Assembly (NCBI RefSeq): GCF_007923445.1
Contig: NZ_VOJI01000001.1
Span: 186,001 to 250,000 of the forward strand
DNA length: 64,000 bases
Origin: Puniceibacterium confluentis
GTDB lineage: Bacteria; Pseudomonadota; Alphaproteobacteria; Rhodobacterales; Rhodobacteraceae
Reading direction: 5' to 3'
In this document: positions 1 through 8,666 of the stretch, in pieces
How the letters are laid out: every line of letters begins with the position of its first letter
Numbering within the stretch: the first letter of the stretch is position 1
Made by a program: the position numbers and the translations under genes
Notes under the pieces: generated by a model
The model's database searches: none
Told to the model about the DNA's origin: nothing
The model's input: only the letters and a program-made list of their open reading frames with translations

Positions 1-625
1 GCTTGACGCGTACCTCGACCGGCACGATCTGTTCCTTGAACCGGCCCTCGGCGATGGCGCTTGCGGCACGTTCCTGACTTTGCAGCGCAAAGGCGTCCTG
101 GTCCCCGCGGCTGATGTCGTGTTCGGCGGCGACGTTTTCCGCGGTCACCCCCATGTGCCCGGTGCCGAACGGACAGTTCAGCGCCCCCAGCATCATATCC
201 AGCGTGCGCACGTCGCCCATCTTGGCGCCCCATCGCTGCTGCGGCACGATGAACGGACTGCGGGACATGTTTTCCGCGCCGCCCGCGACGGCAAAATCCG
301 CATCGCCCAGCATCAGCGACTGCACCGCCGAGACTATCGCCTGCGCGCCGGACCCGCAAAGCCGGTTGACGTTCATCGCCGGGACGGTGTCGGGAATGCC
401 GGCCTCGATCGCCGCAACGCGGGACAGGTACATGTCCCGCGGCTCGGTATTGATCACATGGCCAAAGACGACGTGACCGATCTGCCCGCCTTCGACTCCG
501 GCACGTTCCAGCGCGGCCCGGGTGACTGTGGCGCCCAGGGCGATGGGCGGAGTGGACGCCAGCGCGCCGCCAAAGGTGCCGATGGCGGTGCGTGCACCGC
601 TCAGGATGACGATGTCGTCGGACAT
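1..625 (-). CDS. acetyl-CoA C-acetyltransferase (thiolase), 5' part, runs off the left edge
   Basis: This is the N-terminal 208 residues of a thiolase that condenses two acetyl-CoA (or cleaves acetoacetyl-CoA), as in PhaA/AtoB. The reading frame is open from the ATG at 625 to the edge of the window. It starts MSDDIVILSGARTAIGTFGG, and the acylation-site Cys90 lies in NRLCGSGAQAI, followed by the glycine-rich GGAENMSRSP segment, all typical of the family. An AAGGAG Shine-Dalgarno sequence (complement of 634-639) sits 8 nt before the ATG. The C-terminal half with the second active-site Cys and the His is outside the window, so degradative and biosynthetic thiolases cannot be separated here. Confidence 0.93.
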   Translation of the reverse strand, partial: MSDDIVILSGARTAIGTFGGALASTPPIALGATVTRAALERAGVEGGQIGHVVFGHVINTEPRDMYLSRVAAIEAGIPDTVPAMNVNRLCGSGAQAIVSAVQSLMLGDADFAVAGGAENMSRSPFIVPQQRWGAKMGDVRTLDMMLGALNCPFGTGHMGVTAENVAAEHDISRGDQDAFALQSQERAASAIAEGRFKEQIVPVEVRVK

Positions 626-1084
626 GGGGGTAACTCCTTGATGCTTTGCACGGACTATGCGGCGGCGTGACCTGCTTGTCAGCCGCAACGTTTCGTCAGA
701 CCTGCGCGAACCCGGCGCGAGCAGAAAGGCAGAACACGAGCCTTTCTGTGCAGCTCTTCTGCCCGATCACCGAGGCGACAAATTTAGACTATGACCTTTA
801 CCTAGATCCCCACATTCCGATGGGGCTGCCCGGATCGGGTCGCATATTGCGCAGAGTCTGGTGACAAAGGGGGCGGCGGGCGGGCCGGACACGCTTGCGG
901 CACACTGTGCCATCGCGACGCCGGTCTTTGCCGATCAGTCCGTGATGGATGCGGTGATGACCGATGCCGGACCTGTGTTTGGGGACATCGTGAACATCAC
1001 GGCCACCGCCGCAAATGCTGATTGGCGCGGTGGAGGTTTGATCCGCAGTTGACAGCCGTCACCGCGCAGGACATGGATTCTGCT
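626..1084. other. 458-bp gap between thiolase and XRE regulator
   Basis: No gene is supported here. The two genes diverge, so promoters for both should lie in it. Short plus-strand frames at 646-864 and 861-1052 lack a ribosome binding site and recognisable similarity. The stretch 780-820 is locally AT-rich and is the most promoter-like part, but I could not fix a -35/-10 pair. Confidence 0.5.
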
Positions 1085-1651
1085 ATGACGGAAGAACCGG
1101 AAGATATCCTGTCACGCCTGCCGACGCGGCTCAGGGATGCCCGGCGCGCGCAGGGGCTGTCGCTGGACGCCGTGGCCAAGGTTTCGGGCGTCTCGCGTTC
1201 GATGGTCAGCCAGATCGAACGCGGCACGTCGTCGCCGACCATCGCGACGCTTTGGAATCTGACCCGCGCGCTTCAGGTCGACTTTGCCGGGCTTCTGGAC
1301 GGCGCGACCACCGGCGCCGGGATCGAACTGTTGCGCAATGATGAGGTGCCCACGATAGACAACCGGGGCAAGTCCTGCCGCCTGCGGATCCTGTCGCCAC
1401 CCGAAGACGCGGGTCGGCACGAAGTTTACGACCTGCAACTTGGCGAGGGTGGGGCTCTGGTCAGTGCCGCGCACCGGCGGGGCGCGCGTGAGCATCTGAC
1501 CGTCATCGCGGGTCGGATCGAAATCACCTCCGGCACGGCTTCCGAGATTCTGGGGCCGGGTGACACAGCGCGCTATGCGGCGGATCTGCCACACGCGATC
1601 CGCGCGCAGGACGGCGCCGCCCGGGCGTTTCTGGTGGTACAAGACGCCTGA
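1085..1651 (+). CDS. XRE-family transcriptional regulator with C-terminal cupin domain
   Basis: The 188-residue protein has an N-terminal helix-turn-helix of the XRE/Cro type (about residues 12-66, with the LSLDAVAKVSGVSRSMVSQIERG helices) and a C-terminal small cupin-like beta-barrel (about 105-185), the build of effector-sensing amino-acid or polyamine regulators. I chose the ATG at 1085, which gives a compact N terminus; an in-frame ATG at 1073 and a GTG-type start at 1022 are alternatives, and only a weak AGGA (1068-1071) precedes. It lies directly upstream of kbl-tdh in the same direction with a palindrome between them, so control of threonine catabolism is a reasonable inference, not shown. 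Confidence 0.85.
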   Translation: MTEEPEDILSRLPTRLRDARRAQGLSLDAVAKVSGVSRSMVSQIERGTSSPTIATLWNLTRALQVDFAGLLDGATTGAGIELLRNDEVPTIDNRGKSCRLRILSPPEDAGRHEVYDLQLGEGGALVSAAHRRGAREHLTVIAGRIEITSGTASEILGPGDTARYAADLPHAIRAQDGAARAFLVVQDA

Positions 1652-1730
1652 CGCCCGTGGTGGGTCGGCGCCGGATCCCGGCCGCGTGGCCTGCCGCTGA
1701 TCGCTGCACGGCCTCGCGTATTTCCGCGAT

Positions 1731-1747
1731 AGTGGAATTTTTCCACT
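1731..1747. promoter_or_regulatory. 17-bp palindrome upstream of kbl, possible operator
   Basis: AGTGGAA (1731-1737) and TTCCACT (1741-1747) are perfect inverted arms around TTT, in an AT-rich stretch 71 bp before the kbl start. A TATGAT at 1793-1798 could be a -10 element. Binding by the adjacent XRE protein is inferred only from position. Confidence 0.4.
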
Positions 1748-1817
1748 TTAACGCATTTCCTCTATTTGAGATATTAATCCGTTATGATAGAAACCGCGCA
1801 GCGATCAGGAGAACAGC

Positions 1818-3002
1818 ATGAATGACGCCTTTCTGAGCCGGATCACCGAAACACTCCGCGACATCGAGGCGGACGGGTTGCTCAAGGTGGAACGGCCCCT
1901 CACGTCGCCGCAGGGCGCAAGGATCACCGTCGGCGGTCACGGGATGCTGAACCTCTGTGCCAACAATTATCTTGGGCTCGCCGCACACCCCCGGCTGATC
2001 GCGGCGGCAAAAGCGGCGATGGACAGGCTGGGTTACGGCATGGCCTCGGTCCGGTTCATCTGCGGCACCCAGGATTTGCACAGGGCGCTGGAACAAAAGC
2101 TGGCAGCTTTCCTGGGCAAAGAGGATTCAATCCTGTTCGCGGCCTGTTTCGATGCCAATGCCGCAGTGTTCGAGCCGCTTCTTGGGCCAGAGGATGCCAT
2201 CATCTGTGACAGCCTCAATCATGCTTCGATCATCGACGGGGTGCGGCTGTGCAAGGCGCGCCGCTATCGTTATGCCAATGCCGACATGGACGACCTTGAG
2301 ACGCAGCTCAAGCAGGCCCGCGCGGACGGAGCGCGGCATGTGATGATCGCCACCGACGGCGTGTTCAGCATGGATGGCTTTCTCGCGCCGCTGCCCGAGA
2401 TCACGGCGCTGGCTGCGCGCTACGAGGCGTTGACAATGGTGGATGACTGTCATGCCACCGGGTTCATGGGCGCGACGGGCGCGGGCATGCCCGAACACTT
2501 TGGCGTCAATGTGGACATTCTGACCGGCACGCTGGGCAAGGCGCTGGGCGGCGCCATCGGCGGCTATATCGCCGGGCCGCAACCGGTGATCGACCTGTTG
2601 CGGCAGCGGGCGCGACCCTACCTGTTCTCCAATGCGCTGCCGCCCGCGGTTGTGGCCGCCGGACTCGAAGTGCTGGACCTGGTTCGCGAAGGCGATCGTC
2701 TGCGCGACCGTCTGTTCGAGAATGCCCGCTACTGGCGTGCCGGGCTCGAGCACCTTGGATTCGAAGTGCTGCCCGGCGAGCATCCGATCATCCCGGTGAT
2801 GACCCACGACGCGCGGCTGGCGCAGGACATGGCCAGCGGCCTGTTCGACGAAGGCGTCTATGTTTCGGGTTTCTTCTTTCCGGTGGTGCCCAAGGGGCGC
2901 GCGCGGATCCGCACGCAGATGAACGCGGCGCTGTTCCGCGACGATCTGGACACGGCGCTGGCGGCCTTTGGCCGGGTTGGCAAATCACTGGGGGTGATCT
3001 GA
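1818..3002 (+). CDS. kbl: glycine C-acetyltransferase (2-amino-3-ketobutyrate CoA ligase)
   Basis: A PLP enzyme of 394 residues that cleaves 2-amino-3-ketobutyrate with CoA to glycine and acetyl-CoA, the second step of threonine degradation. The length and motifs fit Kbl: CANNYLGLA near residue 48, [12 protein letters not shown] at 77-88, [11 protein letters not shown] at 208-218 (Asp and His contacting PLP) and the Schiff-base lysine Lys241 in [10 protein letters not shown]. An AGGAGA Shine-Dalgarno sequence (1807-1812) lies 5 nt before the ATG. The stop is followed after one base by the tdh ATG, so the two are one operon and their products act in sequence. Confidence 0.97.
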   Translation: MNDAFLSRITETLRDIEADGLLKVERPLTSPQGARITVGGHGMLNLCANNYLGLAAHPRLIAAAKAAMDRLGYGMASVRFICGTQDLHRALEQKLAAFLGKEDSILFAACFDANAAVFEPLLGPEDAIICDSLNHASIIDGVRLCKARRYRYANADMDDLETQLKQARADGARHVMIATDGVFSMDGFLAPLPEITALAARYEALTMVDDCHATGFMGATGAGMPEHFGVNVDILTGTLGKALGGAIGGYIAGPQPVIDLLRQRARPYLFSNALPPAVVAAGLEVLDLVREGDRLRDRLFENARYWRAGLEHLGFEVLPGEHPIIPVMTHDARLAQDMASGLFDEGVYVSGFFFPVVPKGRARIRTQMNAALFRDDLDTALAAFGRVGKSLGVI

Positions 3003-3003
3003 G

Positions 3004-4068
3004 ATGCGCAATGACATGAAGGCATTGGTCAAGGCCGAACCCCGCGAGGGATTGTGGATGCAGCGCGCGCCGGTCCCCGAGATCGGCCCCGAGGATGTAC
3101 TGATCCGGATCAACAAGACCGGCATCTGCGGCACCGATGTGCATATCTGGAACTGGGACGACTGGGCGCAGCGCACCGTGCCGGTGCCGCTGATCACCGG
3201 GCATGAGTTCGCGGGCGAGATTGTCGAGATCGGCCGCAATGTCGAAGGGCTGGAACTGGGGCAGAGATGTTCGGGCGAGGGGCACCTGATCGGCAAGACC
3301 AGCCGCCAGAGCCGTGCGGGCAAATTCCACCTCGATCCGGCCACCCGCGGGATCGGGGTGAATGAACCCGGCGCCTTTGCCGAATACCTGCGTCTGCCTG
3401 CCTTCAACGTGGTGCCTCTGCCCGAAGCCATTGATGACGAGATCGGCGCGATTCTCGACCCGCTGGGCAATGCCGTGCACACCGCTCTGTCCTTTGATCT
3501 GGTCGGCGAGGACGTGTTGATCACCGGGGCCGGGCCGATCGGCATCATGGCCGCGGCGGTTGCGCGCCATGTCGGCGCGCGGCACGTGGTGATCACCGAC
3601 GTCAACCAGGCGCGGCTGGATCTGGCCGCTACGGTGACGGATGTGGTCCCGGTCAATGTCGGCCGCGAGGATCTGATGGACGTCATCCCCAGACTGAAGA
3701 TGAAGCAGGGCTTTGACGTCGGGCTTGAGATGTCGGGCAACCAGCGTGCGCTGGATCAGATGGTCGAGGCGCTGGTCATGGGCGGCCGCATCGCGCTCTT
3801 GGGCATTCCGCCGGGCAAATCGCCGGTGGACTGGAGCCGGATCGTGTTCAAGGCGATCACCCTGAAAGGGGTCTATGGTCGCGAGATTTTCGAGACCTGG
3901 TACAAGATGATCGCCATGCTCGAAAATGGACTGGATGTGCGCCGGGTGATCACCCACCGTTTCGCGGTCGATCAATTCGACGAAGGCTTTGCGGCGATGC
4001 GCGCGGGAACCAGTGGCAAAGTGGTGCTGGACTGGCGCGGTGGGGCGCGCGGGGCACAACCCGAGTGA
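3004..4068 (+). CDS. tdh: L-threonine 3-dehydrogenase, zinc-dependent MDR type
   Basis: A 354-residue medium-chain dehydrogenase that oxidises threonine to 2-amino-3-ketobutyrate with NAD+, feeding Kbl. Catalytic zinc ligands are Cys42 (ICGTDVH), His67 and Glu68 (GHEFAG); the Rossmann fingerprint is [10 protein letters not shown] near 176. It aligns well to Escherichia coli Tdh except in the structural-zinc lobe (about 91-120): the four cysteines of the E. coli enzyme correspond here to Gly97, Ser100, Ser103 and Asp111. The substrate and NAD regions are intact, so function is probably retained without the structural zinc. An ATG at 3016 would match the usual Tdh N terminus (MKAL) and is a possible alternative start. 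Confidence 0.95.
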   Translation: MRNDMKALVKAEPREGLWMQRAPVPEIGPEDVLIRINKTGICGTDVHIWNWDDWAQRTVPVPLITGHEFAGEIVEIGRNVEGLELGQRCSGEGHLIGKTSRQSRAGKFHLDPATRGIGVNEPGAFAEYLRLPAFNVVPLPEAIDDEIGAILDPLGNAVHTALSFDLVGEDVLITGAGPIGIMAAAVARHVGARHVVITDVNQARLDLAATVTDVVPVNVGREDLMDVIPRLKMKQGFDVGLEMSGNQRALDQMVEALVMGGRIALLGIPPGKSPVDWSRIVFKAITLKGVYGREIFETWYKMIAMLENGLDVRRVITHRFAVDQFDEGFAAMRAGTSGKVVLDWRGGARGAQPE

Positions 4069-4082
4069 CGCCGGGCGCCCGC

Positions 4083-5435
4083 TTATTCTGGCAATGCGCG
4101 CTCTGAAGTCGTGCGCAGGACCGAGCCGTCCAGAACCTTGACTTCGCGTTGCGGGTAGGGGAACGAGATGTCGTTTTCCCGGAACGCGTCCCAGAGCGCA
4201 AGATAGACGTTGCCCCGGATATTGGTCAGGCCCCCGGTCGGATCGCTGATCCAGAAGCGCAGGATATAGTCGACCGAGGAATCGCCGAACCCGACGATGT
4301 GGCAGACGGGCGGTTTGAAGGCGAGTACCCGGGTCACACCGGCGGCGGCGTCAATGGCGATGCGGCGCACACGATGCGGGTCATCCTGATAGGCGGTGCC
4401 GAAATAGATATCCAGCCGCACGAATTCGTTGGAATGGGACCAGTTCACCACCTGCCCGGTGATCAGGTCCTCGTTCGGGATCAGGTATTCCTTGCCGTCA
4501 CGGGTGACAACACTGACATAGCGCGCTCCCAGCGCCTCGATCCAGCCGAAGGTCTCGCCAAGACTGATCACGTCCCCCGGCTTGATGGACTTGTCGAGCA
4601 GGATGATGATGCCCGAGACAAGGTTGGACACCACCTTTTGCAGGCCAAAGCCCAGGCCGACGCCGATTGCACCGGACAGCACGGCAAGTCCGGTCAGGTC
4701 GACGCCAACCAGCTTCAACCCGTAAAAGAACGCCGTTCCATACAGCACCACCTGCAGGAACTTGATGGCCAGCACCTGCATCGACGGCGAAATCTCGTCG
4801 TTGCGCCGGATCCGCGCCGACGTGGTGGTGGCCAGGAACCGCGCGACAAAGATCAGCAAACCCAGAGTCACCGCCGCCTGCAGCACCAGCCACACCGATA
4901 TGCGTGTTTCCCCGACGCTGAGCGCGAAGCTGTCGAGCACGGTCTGGGCATCGCCGGTCAGGCCCAGGATCGTCAGGGTCACCCAGGCCCAGGCGCCGTA
5001 GCGCACCGCGGCGCGCAGAAAGCCGTTGGCAATCAGGCGCGTCGCAAAGACGATGAACAGCCAGGCCGTGGCCAGGTCGGCAATCACCCCGAGGATGTAG
5101 GACCGCGACGGCCAGGTGACCTCCAGCATGATGGCCACAATGAGCCAGATGATGAGAACAAACAGGATCATGCGCAGTCGGCGGTGCATGATGACCAACA
5201 GGCGCATCTGCCACTTCGGCAAGCCTTCCAGCCCGCGCATCCATTCGTAGACCCGTGGCTTCAGGATCGCCGCCAGCACATGCGCGACTGCAAAGACCCC
5301 GAGGGCAATGATCAGCTGATAGGCATTCCAGGGGCGGAGCAGTCCGATCAGGAAGGCTTCGCTGCGCGCGAACAGACCCAGAGCGATTTCCTGCACCTGA
5401 TCGAGCGGCGCTTCCGTCTGCTCATCTGGGTTCAT
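4083..5435 (-). CDS. mechanosensitive ion channel, MscS family
   Basis: A 450-residue inner-membrane protein. Several transmembrane segments occupy roughly residues 25-215. The pore-lining helix and following beta domain are visible as GLAVLSGAIGVGLGFGLQKV, then VVSNLVSGIIILLDKSIKPGD, which is the MscS signature, with a soluble MscS-type C terminus. Such channels open on membrane tension to release solutes in osmotic downshock. The long frame extends to 5645, but its first 70 residues are Arg/Pro-rich; the ATG at 5435 has an AGGA sequence upstream and begins a normal N terminus (MNPDEQTEAP). It ends tail-to-tail with tdh, 14 bp apart. Confidence 0.92.
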   Translation of the reverse strand: MNPDEQTEAPLDQVQEIALGLFARSEAFLIGLLRPWNAYQLIIALGVFAVAHVLAAILKPRVYEWMRGLEGLPKWQMRLLVIMHRRLRMILFVLIIWLIVAIMLEVTWPSRSYILGVIADLATAWLFIVFATRLIANGFLRAAVRYGAWAWVTLTILGLTGDAQTVLDSFALSVGETRISVWLVLQAAVTLGLLIFVARFLATTTSARIRRNDEISPSMQVLAIKFLQVVLYGTAFFYGLKLVGVDLTGLAVLSGAIGVGLGFGLQKVVSNLVSGIIILLDKSIKPGDVISLGETFGWIEALGARYVSVVTRDGKEYLIPNEDLITGQVVNWSHSNEFVRLDIYFGTAYQDDPHRVRRIAIDAAAGVTRVLAFKPPVCHIVGFGDSSVDYILRFWISDPTGGLTNIRGNVYLALWDAFRENDISFPYPQREVKVLDGSVLRTTSERALPE

Positions 5436-5774
5436 GTGCAATCCTGTATGCCATCTGCCCAGCGTTGCACCAAGAATCCCGGCAAGGCAAGCGTCACGCA
5501 GTGGCGGTCGGCAAAGCCGGCCGGGGTGCAGGCAGCCGACCCGGCGCCGGGCCCTGCGCCATCCCGGGACAGGGCGCGTCCGGGAGTAACCGGCAGGGGA
5601 CCGGGTGATCTGGTGTGCCGGTCCGATGGGCAGACCGTTGGACAAATCTACAGGCGGAGACGGCAGACCCGCGGGCCGCGGCCCTGAGGCAGACCCTGAA
5701 GAGATGCCCCGGTCGGCAACGCGGGACGCGGGATATCCGGCAAGGCGCCGGAGAGGCTGTGGTCAACCCGGCTC
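5436..5774. other. intergenic stretch between mscS and the leuC leader
   Basis: About 340 bp of divergent spacer. Plus-strand frames (for example 5615-5833) are antisense continuations of the mscS upstream region and have no support. It should hold the mscS promoter on the minus strand; nothing else is visible. Confidence 0.5.
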
Positions 5775-5803
5775 TTGATAGACTCGGATCAAAGGGGTAT
5801 CTG
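5775..5803 (+). promoter_or_regulatory. putative sigma70-type promoter for leuC
   Basis: TTGATA (5775-5780), a 17-bp spacer and TATCTG (5798-5803). The expected start of transcription, about 7 nt further on, coincides with the ATG at 5811, so the first ORF would be leaderless. Confidence 0.5.
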
Positions 5804-5810
5804 CCGACCT

Positions 5811-5897
5811 ATGACACTGGTGTTCGACCTTGATGACCGCGCACGCCTGCGCGAGCGCTTTTTCGGCGCCACGCACACTGTGCTGGCCCGACTATAA
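5811..5897 (+). CDS. possible 28-residue leader peptide upstream of leuC
   Basis: A short ORF from ATG 5811 to TAA 5895-5897, beginning [12 protein letters not shown] and ending VLARL. Five of 28 codons are leucine, the last one the rarely used CTA just before the stop. The predicted transcription start falls at its ATG, so it would be read from a leaderless mRNA, as described for the trp leader of rhizobia. A GC-rich hairpin (5904-5921) follows the stop. These features suggest a leader with a role in control of leuC, but leucine enrichment is modest and no clear terminator/antiterminator pair is visible. It could also be a non-functional short frame. Confidence 0.4.
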   Translation: MTLVFDLDDRARLRERFFGATHTVLARL

Positions 5898-5903
5898 GTC
5901 TGC

Positions 5904-5921
5904 GCGCCCGGACCCGGGCGC
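5904..5921 (+). promoter_or_regulatory. hairpin between leader ORF and leuC
   Basis: GCGCCCGG (5904-5911) and CCGGGCGC (5914-5921) are perfect inverted arms separated by AC. No U-tract follows, so it is not a classical terminator; it starts 7 nt after the leader stop codon. Confidence 0.45.
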
Positions 5922-5974
5922 ACATCGGCACTGCCAGCCCCCAATTTACGAATATCATCAAAGGGAGAGGACGC

Positions 5975-7381
5975 ATGTCCCCCAAGACGCTCTATGACAA
6001 GATATGGGATGCCCATGTCGCCCACGAGGCTGACGACGGCACCTGCCTGCTCTACATCGACCGCCATCTGGTGCACGAAGTGACCAGCCCGCAGGCGTTC
6101 GAGGGCTTGCGCATGTCAAACCGCACCGTGCGCGCCCCGGACAAGACCATCGCCGTACCGGATCACAACGTGCCGACCACGCTTGACCGCGCCGATGCCT
6201 CCACCATGACCGAAGACAGCCGCATCCAGGTCGAGGCGCTCGACAAGAACGCCAAGGATTTCGGCATCCACTACTACCCGGTCTCGGACGTGCGCCAGGG
6301 CATCGTGCACATCGTCGGCCCGGAACAGGGCTGGACCCTGCCCGGCATGACCGTGGTCTGCGGCGACAGCCACACCGCGACCCACGGTGCCTTTGGTGCG
6401 CTGGCCCACGGCATCGGCACCTCCGAGGTCGAACACGTACTGGCGACCCAGACGCTGATCCAGCGCAAAGGCAAGAACATGAAGGTCGAGATCACCGGCA
6501 AGCTCGCGCCCGGTGTCACCGCCAAGGACATCACCCTCTCGGTGATCGGCAAGACCGGCACCGCCGGCGGCACCGGCTATGTCATCGAGTATTGCGGCGA
6601 GGCGATCCGCGACCTGTCGATGGAAGGCCGCATGACCGTCTGCAACATGGCGATCGAAGGTGGCGCCCGCGCCGGTCTCATCGCGCCGGACGAAAAGACA
6701 TTTGAGTATGTAAAAGGTCGTCCGCACGCCCCCAAGGGCGCCCAGTGGGAAGCGGCGATGAACTGGTGGAAGACCCTGTTCACCGATGAGGATGCTCAAT
6801 GGGACAAAGTGGTCACCATCAGGGGCGAAGACATCGCTCCGGTTGTCACCTGGGGCACCTCACCCGAGGACGTCCTGCCGATTACCGCCCTTGTTCCCGC
6901 CGCCGAAAGTTTCACCGGGGGCAAGGTCGACGCCGCCAAGCGCTCGCTTGAATACATGGGTCTGACAGCCGGCACGCCGCTGTCCGAGATCAAGATCGAC
7001 ACCGTCTTCATCGGATCGTGCACCAACGGCCGCATCGAGGATCTGCGCGCCGCCGCAGCGATCCTCAAGGGCAAGAAGGTCAAGGACGGGATGCGCGCGA
7101 TGGTCGTTCCCGGCTCGGGCCTGGTCCGGGCGCAGGCCGAAGAAGAGGGACTGGCCGACATCTTCATCGAGGCCGGATTCGAGTGGCGCATGGCCGGCTG
7201 TTCCATGTGCCTTGCGATGAACCCCGACCAGCTTTCGCCGGGCGAGCGTTGTGCGGCGACGTCCAACCGCAATTTCGAGGGTCGCCAGGGACGCGGCGGA
7301 CGCACCCACCTGATGTCACCGGCAATGGCGGCGGCGGCGGCGGTGACCGGGCACCTCACAGACGTGCGTGATCTGATGTGA
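5975..7381 (+). CDS. leuC: 3-isopropylmalate dehydratase large subunit
   Basis: A 468-residue aconitase-family protein that with LeuD isomerises 2-isopropylmalate to 3-isopropylmalate in leucine synthesis. The [4Fe-4S] ligands are Cys349 (IGSCTNGR), Cys409 and Cys412 (AGCSMC), and the early motifs VPDHNVPT and [25 protein letters not shown] are those of LeuC. GGGAGAGG lies just upstream of the ATG. LeuD lies 330 bp downstream, with a small gene on the opposite strand between them. Confidence 0.98.
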   Translation: MSPKTLYDKIWDAHVAHEADDGTCLLYIDRHLVHEVTSPQAFEGLRMSNRTVRAPDKTIAVPDHNVPTTLDRADASTMTEDSRIQVEALDKNAKDFGIHYYPVSDVRQGIVHIVGPEQGWTLPGMTVVCGDSHTATHGAFGALAHGIGTSEVEHVLATQTLIQRKGKNMKVEITGKLAPGVTAKDITLSVIGKTGTAGGTGYVIEYCGEAIRDLSMEGRMTVCNMAIEGGARAGLIAPDEKTFEYVKGRPHAPKGAQWEAAMNWWKTLFTDEDAQWDKVVTIRGEDIAPVVTWGTSPEDVLPITALVPAAESFTGGKVDAAKRSLEYMGLTAGTPLSEIKIDTVFIGSCTNGRIEDLRAAAAILKGKKVKDGMRAMVVPGSGLVRAQAEEEGLADIFIEAGFEWRMAGCSMCLAMNPDQLSPGERCAATSNRNFEGRQGRGGRTHLMSPAMAAAAAVTGHLTDVRDLM

Positions 7382-7404
7382 CCGGCGGCGGCACCGACAT
7401 GACC

Positions 7405-7617
7405 TCAGGCCTTGCGGACCTCGCTTGCGGACTTCAGCACCTCGTCGCCGTCGTCCTGCTCGATCCGGAAGGCCGGTTCGCCCTCGCTGGCGTTCCGGGT
7501 GACCTCGGTCCCCTTGATGTCCAGCGTGATCCTCTGCGTATAACGTTTGACGATCTTGCCGGTGGCGGTGCCGTTGCCCCAGTCCCACTCAACCTTTGAG
7601 CCTTCGCGTAACGACAT
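7405..7617 (-). CDS. DUF2945 / hypervirulence-associated TUDOR-domain protein
   Basis: A 70-residue protein on the strand opposite to leuC and leuD. It consists of one small beta-barrel: [19 protein letters not shown], then [21 protein letters not shown] and [12 protein letters not shown], the hallmark pattern of DUF2945. The ATG at 7617 has GGGAG about 8 nt upstream. The molecular role of the family is not established. It sits between leuC and leuD, which it splits, and must be transcribed separately. A longer frame reaching back over leuD is only antisense sequence. Confidence 0.88.
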   Translation of the reverse strand: MSLREGSKVEWDWGNGTATGKIVKRYTQRITLDIKGTEVTRNASEGEPAFRIEQDDGDEVLKSASEVRKA

Positions 7618-7710
7618 GATGCAAACTCCCTTGCTTCTGCCCGTGCCAACCCGCGGCGCCGCGCCGCGGCTCCGCAACCGGCCCAGGAGCCTTTGAAAAG
7701 GACACATCCA

Positions 7711-8316
7711 ATGGACAAGTTCGACAAACTTACCGGCATTGCCGCGCCGCTCGACCTGATCAACGTCGACACCGACATGATCATTCCCAAGCAATTCCTG
7801 AAGACGATCAAACGCTCCGGTCTTGGGGTGAATCTCTTTGACGAGATGCGCTATGACGACGACCGCAACGAGATCCCGACCTTCGTGCTGAACAAACCAC
7901 AGTATCGCGATGCACAGATCATCGTCGCGGGAGACAACTTCGGCTGCGGTTCCTCGCGCGAACACGCCCCCTGGGCGATCAAGGATTTCGGCATCTCCTG
8001 CGTCATCGCCCCCAGTTTTGCCGACATCTTCTACAACAACTGTTTCAAGAACGGCATCCTGCCCATTGCCCTGCCGCAAGAGCAGATCGACGTGCTGATG
8101 AAGGACGCCGAAAAGGGGGCCAACGCCCGGATGCAGGTCGACCTTGAGGCCCAGACCATCACCACCTCGGACGGCGAGGTGTTTTCCTTCGACGTGGATG
8201 CCTTCAAGAAACACTGCCTGATGAACGGTCTCGACGATATCGGCCTGACGATGGAAAAGGCCGCCGCAATCGACACGTTCGAAAAGGCCGCAGCCCAGTC
8301 CCGCCCCTGGGTCTGA
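7711..8316 (+). CDS. leuD: 3-isopropylmalate dehydratase small subunit
   Basis: A 201-residue swivel-domain partner of LeuC. Recognisable motifs are the N-terminal [13 protein letters not shown], the [17 protein letters not shown] loop that shapes substrate specificity, and [18 protein letters not shown] chose the ATG at 7711 ([15 protein letters not shown]), which has AAAAGGA 8 nt upstream, over a start at 7693. It is followed by a stem-loop with a T-run. Confidence 0.98.
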   Translation: MDKFDKLTGIAAPLDLINVDTDMIIPKQFLKTIKRSGLGVNLFDEMRYDDDRNEIPTFVLNKPQYRDAQIIVAGDNFGCGSSREHAPWAIKDFGISCVIAPSFADIFYNNCFKNGILPIALPQEQIDVLMKDAEKGANARMQVDLEAQTITTSDGEVFSFDVDAFKKHCLMNGLDDIGLTMEKAAAIDTFEKAAAQSRPWV

Positions 8317-8324
8317 CCCGGATT

Positions 8325-8366
8325 CCCCCGTGCCAGCGCAAGAAAAGCGGCGCGGGGGCGTCTTTT
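8325..8366 (+). terminator. rho-independent terminator after leuD
   Basis: CCCCCGTGCC (8325-8334) pairs with GGCGCGGGGG (8349-8358), one G-T wobble, followed by CGTCTTTT. It begins 8 bp after the leuD stop. Confidence 0.7.
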
Positions 8367-8666
8367 GTCCTAATAGATGTTTAAAACTTTACCGCCACTC
8401 TAGTGGAGCGAGCCGTATGGGTACACGACATCTGGTTGTTCCCCATAGAGTGGCCTTATTGTCGCTAAATTTTTGATGTAATCGGGCATCAACCCCACCC
8501 TGTTTTGGCCGTAATCATTGCCGATTGTTTCCAAGGTGCTTGAGGCTCCTGAGGAAAGAAGGCAAGAATTGGGCAAGAATGAGGCAGAGCGCCACAATTG
8601 GCGCACACAGGTTGGGACAAGGGCGCGGCATCGAATCGCGTCCGTCCGATTTGAAAGGATACGGCA
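8367..8666. other. AT-richer intergenic stretch before the membrane-protein gene
   Basis: About 300 bp with lower GC than the flanks and no convincing gene; ORFs on either strand lack ribosome binding sites. It should carry the promoter for the gene at 8667. I see no repeat or structured RNA. Confidence 0.5.

Noticed and set aside
80-670. Plus-strand frames opposite the thiolase
   Set aside because: The minus strand encodes a clear thiolase with active-site motifs over the same bases; the plus frames are Arg/His-rich antisense products.
646-1052. Two short plus-strand ORFs before the XRE regulator
   Set aside because: They have no ribosome binding site and no recognisable similarity.
4149-5687. 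512-residue plus-strand frame
   Set aside because: It is antisense to the MscS gene, has a His/Gln/Asp/Arg-rich composition and no ribosome binding site.
5838-5863. Hairpin CGCGCA/TGCGCG with a downstream TTTTT inside the leuC leader ORF
   Set aside because: Five bases separate stem and T-run, and the element lies inside the ORF, so it does not look like a working terminator.
8507-8521. Shared 15-mer ACCCTGTTTTGGCCG here and near 52548
   Set aside because: A 15-base match is expected by chance about once or twice in a window of this size, and the flanks do not agree.
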